A DNA stretch of 64,000 nt from Desulfomonilaceae bacterium (GCA_031082285.1 JAVHLK010000006.1:1-64000); one strand, 5' to 3'. Counted from the first letter of the stretch, positions 8,840 to 18,377 are shown. Numbers and translations are program-made. The notes: a model not told the origin generated them from the sequence alone.

Positions 8840-9034
8840 TGGGAATTGGTCCACCGCAGTCACTGCTCCGGTTAGTGCGGTCCGAGTCGACAGGATGGTA
8901 AAGACGTAAGCCGGGCAGACGTGTACGACACGGACAGATCGGTCACATACTAGTTGGGAGATATTCCAAGGCGTTTCCGCCGTTACTGAGACAATTGCGC
9001 CAGTAACTCAACCATGATTCAAGGAGAGAACGAG

Positions 9035-10036
9035 ATGAAGTGGACTATAGGTGAGTCCCATACGGGCCGCAAACTGAACGATGAAAGAGGATCGGCCGCC
9101 TACAGCTTCGTTGGATTCATGATTGTCGTTGTAGTCATCATTGCTGCAATCTTCGTGATACCCGACCTGGGGAGAAAGACGCCCGATTCCGCGCTGGCCT
9201 CGGCAAGGGCCGCCATGGCGAAGCAGGATTGGGAAAAAGCGGTCTCTCTGTTCGATCAGGCCATTAAGGCCCAGCCGGGGAATATTGATGCCTATATCGG
9301 TCGATCGGCGGCGTATCTCAACACGGGAAAACTTGCCGATGCCCTGGCGGATGCCGACAACGCCGTTAAATTGGATCCGGACAGCGCGCCGGCCTACGGG
9401 CAGAAGGCAATCGTCGAGAAGGTGCTCGGCCAGGACGAGGCGGCCATCGGCACGTTCACCAAAGCATTGGAACTCGACGGCAACTACGCGTGGGCATATG
9501 CACAGAGGGCTCACATTCTTTCCAAGCTCGGCGACCAGGAGAAGGCTCTTGTCGACGTGAACAAGGCTCTCGAGGCATCCCCCAATTTTGCGGACGGTTT
9601 CCGCGTGAGAGCATGGGTCCTCACCCGCATGGGGAAGTGCAAAGAGGCTTCCGAAGATTTTTCCAAGGTCGCGCAGTTGAAGCCCAATGATGCATGGTCC
9701 ATTCAGGACAGAGCCTGGTTCCTCATGACCTGCCCCGACGAGAAGCTCCGAGACGGCACCAAGGCCTTGGAACTCGCACGCAAGGCCCATGAGATGACCG
9801 AGGGACAAGATGCGGTCGTGCAGGAAACCCTGGCGGAAGCGTACTTCCAGGCGGGCGATGCTGCAAAGGCGGCGGAATTGCAGGAAAAGGCGATCGCTCT
9901 CAAGTCCAAGAGTTGCCCGCAGGGCTCGTGCGCGGATGAGATGAAGATAAGACTCAAGAAATACACGCTGGCGGCGAGAAACGAAGAGAGAAAGTCCTAC
10001 GAGATTTTGCCGTTGGACAGCACCTATAGACCGTAA
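9035..10036 (+). CDS. membrane-anchored TPR protein
   Basis: After a short N-terminal stretch the protein has one hydrophobic helix (FVGFMIVVVVIIAAIFVIP) preceded by ERGSAAYS, then about six tetratricopeptide repeats (for example DWEKAVSLFDQAIKAQPGNI). It probably sits in the inner membrane with the TPR array outside, acting as a scaffold; no partner is indicated. ATG 9035 is preferred over ATG 9014 because AAGGAG lies eight bases upstream of it. The leader and promoter upstream are listed separately. Confidence 0.85.
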   Translation: MKWTIGESHTGRKLNDERGSAAYSFVGFMIVVVVIIAAIFVIPDLGRKTPDSALASARAAMAKQDWEKAVSLFDQAIKAQPGNIDAYIGRSAAYLNTGKLADALADADNAVKLDPDSAPAYGQKAIVEKVLGQDEAAIGTFTKALELDGNYAWAYAQRAHILSKLGDQEKALVDVNKALEASPNFADGFRVRAWVLTRMGKCKEASEDFSKVAQLKPNDAWSIQDRAWFLMTCPDEKLRDGTKALELARKAHEMTEGQDAVVQETLAEAYFQAGDAAKAAELQEKAIALKSKSCPQGSCADEMKIRLKKYTLAARNEERKSYEILPLDSTYRP

Positions 10037-10070
10037 CGCAAAGAGCCGCGCTCATTCGTACGGCGCAAAT

Positions 10071-10096
10071 CGATCCCGGGGAAATGCCCGGGGTCG
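10071..10096 (+). terminator. GC-rich hairpin after the TPR gene
   Basis: CGATCCCGGG and a matching GCCCGGGGTCG arm form a strong hairpin with loop GAAAT, 35 bases beyond the TPR stop. No T-run follows (CCCCCTCC instead), so it may only be an RNA-end stabiliser or Rho-linked site. Confidence 0.4.
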
Positions 10097-10257
10097 ATAC
10101 CCCCTCCCCCTCATAGACACTCGCATGGAGATTTCGGCACCGGCTTTCCAAATGGTCATTCCGGCGTAGGCCGCAACCCAAGGGGCAGGTATACATGTGG
10201 AAACTCGACTCGTGGTGTGGTCGGTTCCTTCTTGTTCGATTCATCCCAGATGGTGCC

Positions 10258-10533
10258 TCACCTTCGTTGTTGCGGAGATCGAAACCCGATCGCCCTGCAC
10301 TGTCCTCTTTCGTTCCGGAAATCAACCGTGACGGACTTTCCGATATAGGGCGCAGCCTGTCGCCTCTGCCCACTTTCCACTTGCATGACAACCGTCCGGT
10401 TGTCCGAGCCGACGACCGTCACCGTGTCGATTCCGACACGCTGAAGCTTTCCGGCAAACTGATCCGCACAGCATTCAAGCGCTGCCCCGAAGACCACAAC
10501 GCCCAGCAGGAGACCAAACCAACCATCCCTCAT
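10258..10533 (-). CDS. small exported protein, unknown function
   Basis: The 91-residue product starts MRDGWFG, followed by the hydrophobic LLLGVVVFGAAL and an ECCADQ stretch that resembles a signal peptide end. The mature part (about 65 residues) is rich in Val, Gln and Arg and looks beta-rich. ATG 10533 is chosen over the upstream in-frame start at 10611 because GGAGG lies six bases before it. No family is recognised. Confidence 0.65.
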   Translation of the reverse strand: MRDGWFGLLLGVVVFGAALECCADQFAGKLQRVGIDTVTVVGSDNRTVVMQVESGQRRQAAPYIGKSVTVDFRNERGQCRAIGFRSPQQRR

Positions 10534-10611
10534 CTGTTCCTCCAGTAACACCACGTCCCACCCTCGAAGTGAGCGACCACAACGAGCACGGCGTCGGGAA
10601 AATACCGACAC

Positions 10612-10906
10612 GGACGAAATCCCCCCTTCTCACGGCCATGATAACCGATGGATCTTCTTCTTTCAAGCGTGTGGGCTCATAGATCTCTTGTACACACCTC
10701 GTGGTGCCCTAACGACGCTGCATGCGACCCTCAATGTTCTTTGGCGTAAATACGGTCACGCATTCTTAACCCCTTGAGACTGCTTTTCCTACGAAGCCCG
10801 GGAAAATGCGTCACCGTATTTGTGAAATACAGCAGTAGGTGTGTCGACTGGGCAGTGGTCTCGTCGGTTACCAGCCAAGCGTGCGATACGCTCCCAAGTG
10901 CATGCC
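10612..10906. other. intergenic stretch with a RAYT-associated repeat
   Basis: No gene is supported here. The notable content is the repeat at 10788-10835, described separately. Confidence 0.6.
10788..10835 (-). repeat. 48-bp dispersed repeat, copy A
   Basis: The plus-strand text CCTACGAAGCC, GAAAATGCG, CACCGTATTT, TGAAA and CAGCA matches 19675-19722 with only a handful of differences. Read on the minus strand it ends in AAATACGGTGACGCATTTTC, reminiscent of the sequence at the 3' side of the RAYT relics at 13.2 and 31.0 kb. It may be a solo end left by such an element (inference). Confidence 0.7.
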
Positions 10907-11230
10907 TTACCATAGCGCATCAAAGCCCAGAGCGAACTCTATAGCTTCCCTGACCTTGCGCATCGGCTGTTGCGAAAGATGGGTGATGAATTCTCCCATT
11001 CTTGATTTCTGAACTGTTTGGATGTTGTCCAGATTAACCGCGCACTCAGTGAACATGCCGTCGGCCCGGGACAGTGGGACTTCCGTGGGAATAGCCCGGA
11101 TCGTCGTTGTGATGGGAGCCACGGTTATGGATGTGAGAAACGAAATAGCGGAATTTCGTGTGAGAACAAGGACCGGCCGCCGTTTGTCCGGTTCTTTGAA
11201 TTTGTACCAGTATACATCTCCGTGCTTCAC
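10907..11230 (-). CDS. MazF/PemK-type toxin
   Basis: A growth-inhibiting endoribonuclease family member. The protein shows the PemK/MazF layout: GDVYWYKF near the N-terminus, RRPVLVLTRN, the TSITVAPITTTIR strand and a late VNLDNIQTVQKSRM segment. GTG 11230 forms a four-base GTGA overlap with the antitoxin stop, the usual arrangement; an alternative GTG at 11242 would add four residues. Length of about 107 residues is normal. It should cleave mRNA when unopposed by the antitoxin encoded just upstream. Confidence 0.88.
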   Translation of the reverse strand: MKHGDVYWYKFKEPDKRRPVLVLTRNSAISFLTSITVAPITTTIRAIPTEVPLSRADGMFTECAVNLDNIQTVQKSRMGEFITHLSQQPMRKVREAIEFALGFDALW

Positions 11231-11460
11231 GGAAGCCCCCACGCCTGCTCGTCATCCCAGCCGTCGAACTCATCCGGCCTGATCGGTAGGCGCGCATAAC
11301 CCTGAGCGTGCTGGTCCTCGAGCTTGGCGATAAGGTGCCGCCGAAGGGCAAGTTGCAGAGCAGACCGAATAAATGCAGATCGAGTAGTGTTCAGTTCCTG
11401 CGTCGCTCGATCGACCTCGGCCAATAAAGATTCGTCGATGGTCATCTGAATGGTCTTCAC
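11227..11460 (-). CDS. ribbon-helix-helix antitoxin of the MazF pair
   Basis: The 77-residue protein starts VKTIQMTIDESLLAEVD from GTG 11460, with GGAGG seven bases upstream, which decides the start over the in-frame codon at 11490. The N-terminal half fits an RHH/CopG DNA-binding fold (TIQMTIDESLLAEVDRATQE), and the acidic tail EFDGWDDEQAWGLP is typical of a toxin-neutralising peptide. It overlaps the toxin gene by four bases and probably autorepresses the operon. Confidence 0.87.
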   Translation of the reverse strand: MKTIQMTIDESLLAEVDRATQELNTTRSAFIRSALQLALRRHLIAKLEDQHAQGYARLPIRPDEFDGWDDEQAWGLP

Positions 11461-11545
11461 GTGGCGACCTCCATATGGATTCTCATCCATATTCTAGTCC
11501 ACATTCAAATGTTGGTCAATTCCTCCATCCCCGGCTGTTCAACCT

Positions 11546-13075
11546 TCAGTCGACTCTTCGATCGAGTGTCCGATACTGAATCGCCTCCGCCACATGGGGA
11601 GACCGGATGCCGGCACTGTGGTCCAGGTCGGCAATGGTCCGGGCAATCTTGAGGACCCGGTGATACGCGCGTGCCGACAGTCCGAGCCTGTCCACGGCTC
11701 GCTCAAGGACCCCTACGGAGTCCGGACCGAGTTTGCAGTGCTCTTTGATCAGTACGGAACCCATTTGCGCATTACAGTAGAGACGGCTGTTTCCGAGGCG
11801 TTCCAGTTGGACCGTTCGTGCTCGGTTGACACGTTCCCGAATGACTTGCGACGGCTCCCCGTCGGGCGATGCGGTAAGGTCCCGCCAGGCGACCGAGGGG
11901 ACGTCGACGTGAATATCGATTCGGTCAAGAAGGGGGCCTGATATTTTCCCCCAATATCGCTGGATCGCGAGGGACGGACAACCGCACCTGTGTTTAGGGT
12001 CGCCTCGGTACCCGCAGGGGCACGGATTCATGGCCGCCACGAGCATGAAGCGTGCCGGAAACGTCAATGCCATCTGGGCTCGTGATATGGTTACGTGACC
12101 GTCCTCGAGCGGTTGGCGTAAGACTTCCAACACATTCTTGCGGAACTCGGGGAGTTCGTCGAGAAAGAGCACGCCGTTATGCGCGAGGGACACTTCCCCC
12201 GGTCTGGGTATCGCGCCTCCTCCGATAAGGCCCGCGTCGGATACGGTATGATGGGGTGAGCGAAACGGTCTTGTAGTCACGAGGGAGCCGTTCCTTCCGA
12301 GGAGGCCGGCCGCGGAATAGATCTTTGTGGTCTCTACCGCCTCCTGAAAGACCGTTTCCGGAAGGATGGAAGGAATCCTTTGTGAAATCATGGTCTTTCC
12401 GGATCCCGGAGGCCCGATCATAAGGACATTGTGACCGCCGGCCGCGGCCACTTCCACGGCTCTCTTGGCGTATTCCTGTCCCTTTATCTCCTTGAAATCA
12501 ATTGGGTAATATGGGCCGTCCGTCGTTTGACTCCGTGTCGGCGCCCTGGCGGGTTCAATCTGTACGCGTCCCATGAGAAAACCGGTGGTCGTGAGAAGGG
12601 TCGAGACGCCGAGCACTTCCACCCCTTCCACTACCGCGGCTTCAGCTGCATTCACGTCAGGGAGTATCAGCCCCTTGAATCCCATCTCTTTGGCCATGAG
12701 TGCAATCGACAAGGCTCCGCGCACCGCCTTGACTCGTCCGTCCAAGGACAGCTCACCTACGACGACGTAGTCTTTGAGTCGATCCGACGGCAGGAATTCA
12801 AGAGCCGAGAGCATGCCGAGGGCGATCGGAAGGTCGAACCCCGAGCCCTCCTTCTTGAGGGCCGCAGGAGCGAGATTCACGGTCCAACGCCGCGAAGGGA
12901 AGGGATAACCGCTGTTGACAATGGCAGACTTGACGCGGGCGGCACTCTCCTTGACCGCGCTGTCGGGGAGACCTACCACCACTACGGACGGAAGACCCGG
13001 AAAGACGTCGATTTCAACTTCGACCGGGTGCCCGTCGATACCGATGAGAGAGCCGGAATGGACCTTTGCCGGCAC
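11546..13075 (-). CDS. comM: ComM/YifB-family Mg-chelatase-like AAA+ protein
   Basis: ComM is a hexameric helicase that promotes branch migration during natural transformation; its role outside competent bacteria is uncertain. The 509-residue protein has the N-terminal LonC-like domain (IDVFPGLPSVVVVGLPD), Walker A IGPPGSGKT near residue 222, Walker B GVLFLDELPEF, a four-cysteine zinc loop (CPCGYRGDPKHRCGC) and the C-terminal SARAYHRVLKIARTIADL segment. GTG 13075 is used, with GGAGG seven bases upstream. It stands alone. Confidence 0.95.
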   Translation of the reverse strand: MPAKVHSGSLIGIDGHPVEVEIDVFPGLPSVVVVGLPDSAVKESAARVKSAIVNSGYPFPSRRWTVNLAPAALKKEGSGFDLPIALGMLSALEFLPSDRLKDYVVVGELSLDGRVKAVRGALSIALMAKEMGFKGLILPDVNAAEAAVVEGVEVLGVSTLLTTTGFLMGRVQIEPARAPTRSQTTDGPYYPIDFKEIKGQEYAKRAVEVAAAGGHNVLMIGPPGSGKTMISQRIPSILPETVFQEAVETTKIYSAAGLLGRNGSLVTTRPFRSPHHTVSDAGLIGGGAIPRPGEVSLAHNGVLFLDELPEFRKNVLEVLRQPLEDGHVTISRAQMALTFPARFMLVAAMNPCPCGYRGDPKHRCGCPSLAIQRYWGKISGPLLDRIDIHVDVPSVAWRDLTASPDGEPSQVIRERVNRARTVQLERLGNSRLYCNAQMGSVLIKEHCKLGPDSVGVLERAVDRLGLSARAYHRVLKIARTIADLDHSAGIRSPHVAEAIQYRTLDRRVD

Positions 13076-13224
13076 AATAATACCTCCCCGGAGAAAATGA
13101 GACTAGTGCGCGTGGATGCTCTTGAACTTTAGCACGGAAGGCATATGCTTGGCAATGCGGTTGGTCAACCTCCCGACGATCATCAGTCTCCCAAGTTCCC
13201 CAAGCAGTCGTCACATTCTCCGAA

Positions 13225-13602
13225 TTCCGGGGACACAGCACTACTTTTCAGAGTCATCGCCATGAGGTGACTCTCGTCCGGAAAGCAGGAAACGAATCTC
13301 CCTTGAAACCGGTAAGCGAATACCCCAGCGGCTAAGTTCTTCATCCTCGTGTAACGGCGATGAGTCGCACCGAACGCGCCGGCAGGTGATGCCGCTGTCT
13401 GAGGTATGGCAACGAAATGCACATGATTAGTCATCAGACACCACACGAGACTGCTGACTCCGGGCCGCCCGATTTCTTCCCCGAGCATGCCCAGACACAT
13501 ACGGGAATCTTCCTCCGAATGAAACACGTCCATCGAGCGAATACCACGCTGCGTGACATGGTGCGGATAGCCGGGAACTACGATATGTGACAGACGAGCC
13601 AT
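13225..13602 (-). pseudogene. truncated RAYT transposase (REP-associated tyrosine transposase)
   Basis: The frame begins MARLSHIVVPGYPHHVTQRG, the hallmark of the Y1/RAYT transposase family, and continues through the HUH motif WCLMTNHVHFVAIP and QGRFVSCFPDESHLMA. Immediately after that the family sequence stops: the following AARYVELNPVRA block with the catalytic tyrosine is missing, and the DNA passes directly into AAAAGTAGTGCTGTGTCCCCGGAATTC, which looks like the 3' end sequence of such elements. I read this as an internal deletion, so the copy is inactive. Confidence 0.85.
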
Positions 13603-13817
13603 AGAGCCATGCTATGAGAAATTGGTATTGTGTCCCGGGAATTCCTGTCCCGGACTTTGATCCGGGGATCTCTGCGCTGAATGGCCTTCTTCCCCACCCA
13701 GTCAAGCGCCCCTCTTAACTGAATAGGTACTGTGGCGTCCGAATTTCAGTTGCCAGGGAGACCAATTCATGACAAGAATGGTCCTAGGTACTGTAATGAG
13801 GAAAGGAGGATGTGGGT

Positions 13818-14084
13818 ATGGTCAAGAAATCCACCGTAATTTTCACAATCCTTGCGTTGCTGGCATTTGGAGCTTGCGCCTGCTGGGGCTATACGGTCAG
13901 CCAGTGGCCGGTACCCGGTATATCGAACACGGTTTACGGTCCTGGTGGTCCCCTCATGCCTGGCCATTATCAAACGAATCCTTACCACGCTCCCTCGTAC
14001 AATCCCTGGTACAACTACGGGCCGCAACCAAATGTCAAACCTTATCCTGGGGCCTTTGGTTATCGTTCGCCCCGACCGTATTGA
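13818..14084 (+). CDS. small Tyr/Pro-rich exported protein
   Basis: From ATG 13818 (AAGGAGG eight bases upstream) the 88-residue product has a signal peptide (VIFTILALLAFGACACWGY) and a mature part of about 65 residues dominated by Pro, Tyr, Gly and Asn, including PWYNYGPQP. No folded domain is apparent; it could be a cell-surface or periplasmic low-complexity protein. The GTG at 13812 is too close to the Shine-Dalgarno sequence. No family is recognised. Confidence 0.7.
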   Translation: MVKKSTVIFTILALLAFGACACWGYTVSQWPVPGISNTVYGPGGPLMPGHYQTNPYHAPSYNPWYNYGPQPNVKPYPGAFGYRSPRPY

Positions 14085-14236
14085 TCCTGAAAGAACCAGC
14101 TACTATTGTGGCGGCACTTGAATACTGCGGACACCTTCACGTTTGTCATTGCGAGGGCGAAGCCCACGGCAATCTCGAGGGGTTAAGAATACGAATCCGC
14201 ATTTAGGAAATCGATTACCGAGCCCCACGGCCGGCA

Positions 14237-15340
14237 TCACGCGTTCATTTCCCACTTGCCCTCGGACGTGCCGCTGATGCCTCTGACAAAGAGAGCAAAA
14301 TCGTCGGGATTGGTGGCCGCGGCCAGAGCGGTTTCGTAGGTGATGAACTTGTTCTTGAACAACTGCATGAGCGACTGATCGAACGTTTGCATGCCGTAGT
14401 TGATGTGTCCTTCCGCTATGGCGTCCCGTATCTCCCGCTGCCTCTTCTCGTCGCCTATGCATTCCCGCACGCGTGACGTGGAGACCAGGACTTCCACTGC
14501 AGGCACGCGTCCTTTGCCGTCCTGCCTTGAGAGCAACCTCTGGGAAATGACGCCCTTGAGGATACCCGCGAGCTGCAGCCTCACCGAGTTCTGATGCTCC
14601 ATGGGGAACGCGGCGATAATACGACTAATCGTCTCGGTGGCATCCAAAGTGTGCAGGGTGCTGAACACCAAGTGCCCTGTTTCCGCGGCCAGCATGGCGA
14701 TCTCGATGGTTTCCAGATCCCGCATCTCTCCCACGAGAATGACGTCCGGGTCCTCCCGCAAGGCGGCTCTCAGGGCATTCTGGAAGGAAAGCGTGTCCTG
14801 GCCGACCTCTCTCTGGTTGATCACGCTCTTTCGATCACGATGGAGAAACTCGATCGGGTCCTCGATCGTAAGAAGGTGACAATTCCGAAAGGAATTTATG
14901 TGGTTGATCATGGACGCGAGGGTCGTGGATTTCCCGGACCCGGTGGTACCCGTGACGAGAACCAAGCCGCGATTTTCCATCGCGATCTTCTCGATGATGG
15001 GCGGCAGATTAAGGTCCTTGATCATGGGCGGTTCCGAAGGAATCGCTCTGAACACCATGGCAATGGAGTCCCGCTGGGAGAAGACGTTCACGCGGAAACG
15101 GCCCAGCTTGGAAACTCCGTATGCCATGTCGAGTTCCTTCGTCTTGGTGTAAATCTCACGCTGCCGCTCGTTCATGATCGAGAGCGCCACGCGCCTGACC
15201 TCGTCGGGGGTCAAACGTTCCTCGCCCCGCATGGGAGCAAGCACACCACCGATTCTGGTCACCGGAGGCAATGGGACCTTCAAATGGATGTCCGATGCAC
15301 CCATTTCAATGGCTTTTCTCAGAACTTGATCAAGATCCAT
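14237..15340 (-). CDS. pilT: PilT twitching-motility ATPase
   Basis: PilT powers type IV pilus retraction at the inner membrane. The 367-residue protein has the Walker A GTTGSGKST near residue 137, the Asp box TIEDPIEFLH, Walker B DPDVILVGEMRD, the His box STLHTLDATETISRI and the AIRNLIRE-like late region. Length is slightly above the PilT norm. It lies 17 bases after recA on the same strand; no other pilus gene is in the window. Confidence 0.95.
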   Translation of the reverse strand: MDLDQVLRKAIEMGASDIHLKVPLPPVTRIGGVLAPMRGEERLTPDEVRRVALSIMNERQREIYTKTKELDMAYGVSKLGRFRVNVFSQRDSIAMVFRAIPSEPPMIKDLNLPPIIEKIAMENRGLVLVTGTTGSGKSTTLASMINHINSFRNCHLLTIEDPIEFLHRDRKSVINQREVGQDTLSFQNALRAALREDPDVILVGEMRDLETIEIAMLAAETGHLVFSTLHTLDATETISRIIAAFPMEHQNSVRLQLAGILKGVISQRLLSRQDGKGRVPAVEVLVSTSRVRECIGDEKRQREIRDAIAEGHINYGMQTFDQSLMQLFKNKFITYETALAAATNPDDFALFVRGISGTSEGKWEMNA

Positions 15341-15357
15341 GCTTCAGGCTCTCGTAA

Positions 15358-16437
15358 TTACTCATTTTCTTCCGGTACCGGCTCTTCTTCGGGTTGTTCC
15401 ACGACTATGCCCGTCCGTGTCAGGAGTCGCTCACGTAACTCATTCATCACGTCGCGGTTCTCCCTCAAGAACGTCTTGGCGTTTTCCCTTCCCTGGCCGA
15501 TACGCTCTTCGCCGTACGAGTACCAAGACCCCGACTTATCGATGAGTCCGTGATCGACCCCCATGTCAAGGAGTTCACCCGAGGAGGAAATGCCTTCATT
15601 ATACATGATGTCGAACTCCACCTGTTGAAAGGGCGGAGCCAGCTTGTTCTTGACGACCTTGACTCTGGTGCGGGAGCCCATAATGGTCTCTCCCTCCTTG
15701 ATCTGCCCGATGCGACGAATGTCCAGGCGAACCGATGAGTAGAACTTCAGCGCGTTTCCTCCCGTGGTCGTTTCCGGATTTCCAAACATGATGCCGATCT
15801 TCTGCCTGATCTGGTTGGTGAAGATCACCGAGGTATTCGACCGTGCAATGGCCGCGGTCAGCTTCCTGAGAGCTTGGGACATGAGTCTCGCCTGGAGTCC
15901 CATGTGCGCGTCGCCCATTTCTCCTTCAATTTCGGCTCTGGGAACCAGCGCGGCCACCGAATCGACCACCACCACGTCCATGGCATTGGATCTCACAAGA
16001 ATCTCGGTGATTTCAAGAGCTTGTTCACCAGTGTCCGGTTGGGAAACAAGAAGCTCGTCGGTATTGACCAGCAATTTCTTGGCATAATGCACGTCAAGGG
16101 CATGCTCCGCGTCCACAAAGGCGGCAAAGCCCCCCCTCTTCTGGGCCTCGGCAATTACATGCAGGCAAAGAGTGGTCTTTCCGGAGCTTTCCGGGCCAAA
16201 AATCTCAGTGATCCTCCCCTGAGGAACTCCGCCCACACCGATGGCGATATCCAGGCCCAAGGAACCGGTCGATATGCTCTTCACGTTGGGAATCACCCCG
16301 CCGGCACCGAGCTTCATGATGGCACCGCGGCCAAACTGCCTCTCGATCTGGCTTACCGCCATGTCCACGGCCCTCGACTTCTCGGAGTCGGGCAAGGGAC
16401 CCTCAAGTGAATTCCTTGTCTTCTTGGGTTTGGCCAT
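15358..16437 (-). CDS. recA: recombinase RecA
   Basis: RecA forms the filament for homologous recombination and triggers the SOS response. The 359-residue protein shows Walker [11 protein letters not shown], the [20 protein letters not shown] Walker B region, the L2 loop around [20 protein letters not shown] and an acidic C-terminus ([10 protein letters not shown]). ATG 16437 is chosen because AAGGA lies seven bases upstream and the protein then begins MAKPKK as usual. The upstream region (16438-16948) holds no gene I can support. Confidence 0.98.
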   Translation of the reverse strand: MAKPKKTRNSLEGPLPDSEKSRAVDMAVSQIERQFGRGAIMKLGAGGVIPNVKSISTGSLGLDIAIGVGGVPQGRITEIFGPESSGKTTLCLHVIAEAQKRGGFAAFVDAEHALDVHYAKKLLVNTDELLVSQPDTGEQALEITEILVRSNAMDVVVVDSVAALVPRAEIEGEMGDAHMGLQARLMSQALRKLTAAIARSNTSVIFTNQIRQKIGIMFGNPETTTGGNALKFYSSVRLDIRRIGQIKEGETIMGSRTRVKVVKNKLAPPFQQVEFDIMYNEGISSSGELLDMGVDHGLIDKSGSWYSYGEERIGQGRENAKTFLRENRDVMNELRERLLTRTGIVVEQPEEEPVPEENE

Positions 16438-16948
16438 CAAAGATCCTTTCTCGCCGTGTAGACACATTCCCGCCATATGAGGTCGTGATACCGATTCACG
16501 AGCTCGTTCTCACGAGACCGAGCTTCCCGAGGACGTTGATATCTTATCCGCACGCGTTCAACAATGCTATCTTTTTTGATCTCACGCGGTGATCTCGTCG
16601 AGACTTGGCGGGACCCGGCGACCGGAGTCATGCGGCTCAGCGAGAACCTCGCGTATTCGCAACGAACCAATGTGTTGACATGTCTCATCCGGTGCGGGAT
16701 AGTCTCTGTGGTAAGGCGATTCGTTCGTGCAATCCCGCTGCCGATGAATGAACTCTTTGGCACTGTATCCCGCATCGTGATTCCGCGTCCTTGGCCTCCT
16801 CCGGGTGTGCGATGGGACCCGTTGCATCAAAGAGGCACACTTCCCGATTCGAGGACTGACAACGATACTGCTCCAAAAATGCGACAAATTCAAGACTTTT
16901 GATACATCGGGAGGCCGGTTGGCCTCCGCGCGCACTCACGGAGGTTTG
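16438..16948. other. intergenic region between divergent recA and the DUF1848 gene
   Basis: No coding region is supported. A small dyad CTCGT-TCTC-ACGAG sits at 16503-16516, close upstream of recA. It is a possible operator, but I cannot match it to a known LexA box. Confidence 0.4.
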
Positions 16949-17854
16949 ATGAACGTCATTTCAGCCAGCAGAAGGACCGATATCCCGGCCTTCCATCACC
17001 AATGGTTCATGAACCGCGTACGGGAAGGGTACGTACGAGTAGTTTCACCCTTCGGCAGAGGCGAACACATCGTCTCGCTCACGCCGGAAGAGGTTATCGC
17101 CATCGTCTTCTGGACGAAGAACGCGGGACCTCTGCTTCCGAGTCTCGACGAACTGGTCGACCGGGGGCACTGTTTCACCTTTCTCTACACGGTGAACGCT
17201 TACCCCCGTTTCATCGAACCGGAGGTCCCGGAACAATGTCACACGTTGAGTGTCTTGGAATCTATGGCGAAACGGTTCCCCGAATCGGTTGTCAGGTGGC
17301 GATACGATACGATCGTACTGACCGAGGACTTGGACCGACAATGGCATGTGACCAATTTCAGGAGTCTTTGTGAGCGGCTGTCACCTTTCACCAGTGAGTG
17401 CATTATCAGCTTTTGCGACTATTACAGGAAGACAATCGCACACATGAAACGCCGGGTACCGGATCACCGGAGACCGGATGAAGCTCAGTGCCGAGACATG
17501 GCCGAAGAGATGGCCGAGGTTGCTGCGGAGAGCTCTATCAGGGTACTGTCATGTGCACACGAATTCCTCGTTTCGGAGCGGATCGACAGAGCGAGGTGCA
17601 TCGACCCGGAGGTGCTTGCCAAAGTAGTGGATTCCCGATCCCGAGCGGAAGCCGCGGCCGGTTTGAAGAGAGCGCCGTCGAGACCCGAGTGCAATTGTGT
17701 GGCGTCAAGGGACATTGGAGCGTATGATACCTGCGGCCATGGATGCGTGTACTGCTATGCCAACTCGGACCCGGAGCGAGCACGGGACAATGTACGGCTC
17801 CTTTCGGTCGACAGCGATTGTCTCGATCCTCGCGCAAACCAGGGACAGGGTTGA
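16949..17854 (+). CDS. DUF1848 family Fe-S protein
   Basis: The family is uncharacterised but carries radical-SAM-like cysteines. The protein begins MNVISASRRTDIPAF, the conserved DUF1848 opening, has the IVFWTKNAGPLL segment and a C-terminal cysteine cluster: CNC, then YDTCGHGCVYCYAN, fitting a 4Fe-4S site. ATG 16949 is supported by GGAGG four bases upstream; the in-frame extension to 16805 is not family-like. Length of about 301 residues is normal. Function is unknown. Confidence 0.9.
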   Translation: MNVISASRRTDIPAFHHQWFMNRVREGYVRVVSPFGRGEHIVSLTPEEVIAIVFWTKNAGPLLPSLDELVDRGHCFTFLYTVNAYPRFIEPEVPEQCHTLSVLESMAKRFPESVVRWRYDTIVLTEDLDRQWHVTNFRSLCERLSPFTSECIISFCDYYRKTIAHMKRRVPDHRRPDEAQCRDMAEEMAEVAAESSIRVLSCAHEFLVSERIDRARCIDPEVLAKVVDSRSRAEAAAGLKRAPSRPECNCVASRDIGAYDTCGHGCVYCYANSDPERARDNVRLLSVDSDCLDPRANQGQG

Positions 17855-17859
17855 TTAGA

Positions 17860-18261
17860 ATGCAGAGAATTACGCTCACGGCTTGGGCGCTCGCGGCATC
17901 GGCAATAATCCTCTATATGGCCGCCCCGTGTTCGGCTCAGAAGATAAGCACGCTGAACGGCCTGTGGCTTCTCGCCGGTGTCATGCCGGCTGGAGTCCCG
18001 ATGGACGAGGTTCCCCAAGGACTGAACGAAAAGCAGTTCTACTGGTTCCACGAGGACGGCTCTCTATCGATGACAATGGAATCCCAGCTCGGCAGCGCAA
18101 AGCATAAGGGCGTGTGGAAGTTGGACGAGAACCGACTTGTAATTACTTGGGAAAACGGAGTAAGGAACCTGGTACGGGTGGTCACGCTCGGAGAGCGCTC
18201 CATGATACTCACGGGGCTGGATGTCCGCCCGCTCTGGTTCCGATTCGTACGGTATTTCTGA
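17860..18261 (+). CDS. small exported beta-rich protein, unknown
   Basis: The 133-residue protein starts at ATG 17860, five bases after the DUF1848 stop, and has a signal peptide (LTAWALAASAIILYMAAPCSAQ). The mature part has alternating hydrophobic/polar strands and repeated aromatic residues (NGLWLLAGV, FYWFHEDGSL, GVWKLDENRLVITWE), resembling small lipocalin-like domains. That fold is inference; no family is recognised. Confidence 0.7.
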   Translation: MQRITLTAWALAASAIILYMAAPCSAQKISTLNGLWLLAGVMPAGVPMDEVPQGLNEKQFYWFHEDGSLSMTMESQLGSAKHKGVWKLDENRLVITWENGVRNLVRVVTLGERSMILTGLDVRPLWFRFVRYF

Positions 18262-18377
18262 CGCGCTCGTGGAGCGTGAGAGAACGGCTGCACAAAGAAC
18301 GTACCGTGAGCATGGACACGAGTTGCGCGACGTTGTTGCAAGGGCCTGTGAGAGCGCACGGGAAACGGTAAGGCGTA

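Noticed and set aside
8881-8935. Possible c-di-GMP (GEMM) riboswitch before the TPR gene (GGTAAAGACGTAAGCC)
   Set aside because: Only the ACGCAAAGCC-like block is approached; the GGCAAACC block and the GNRA-closed hairpin between them are absent.
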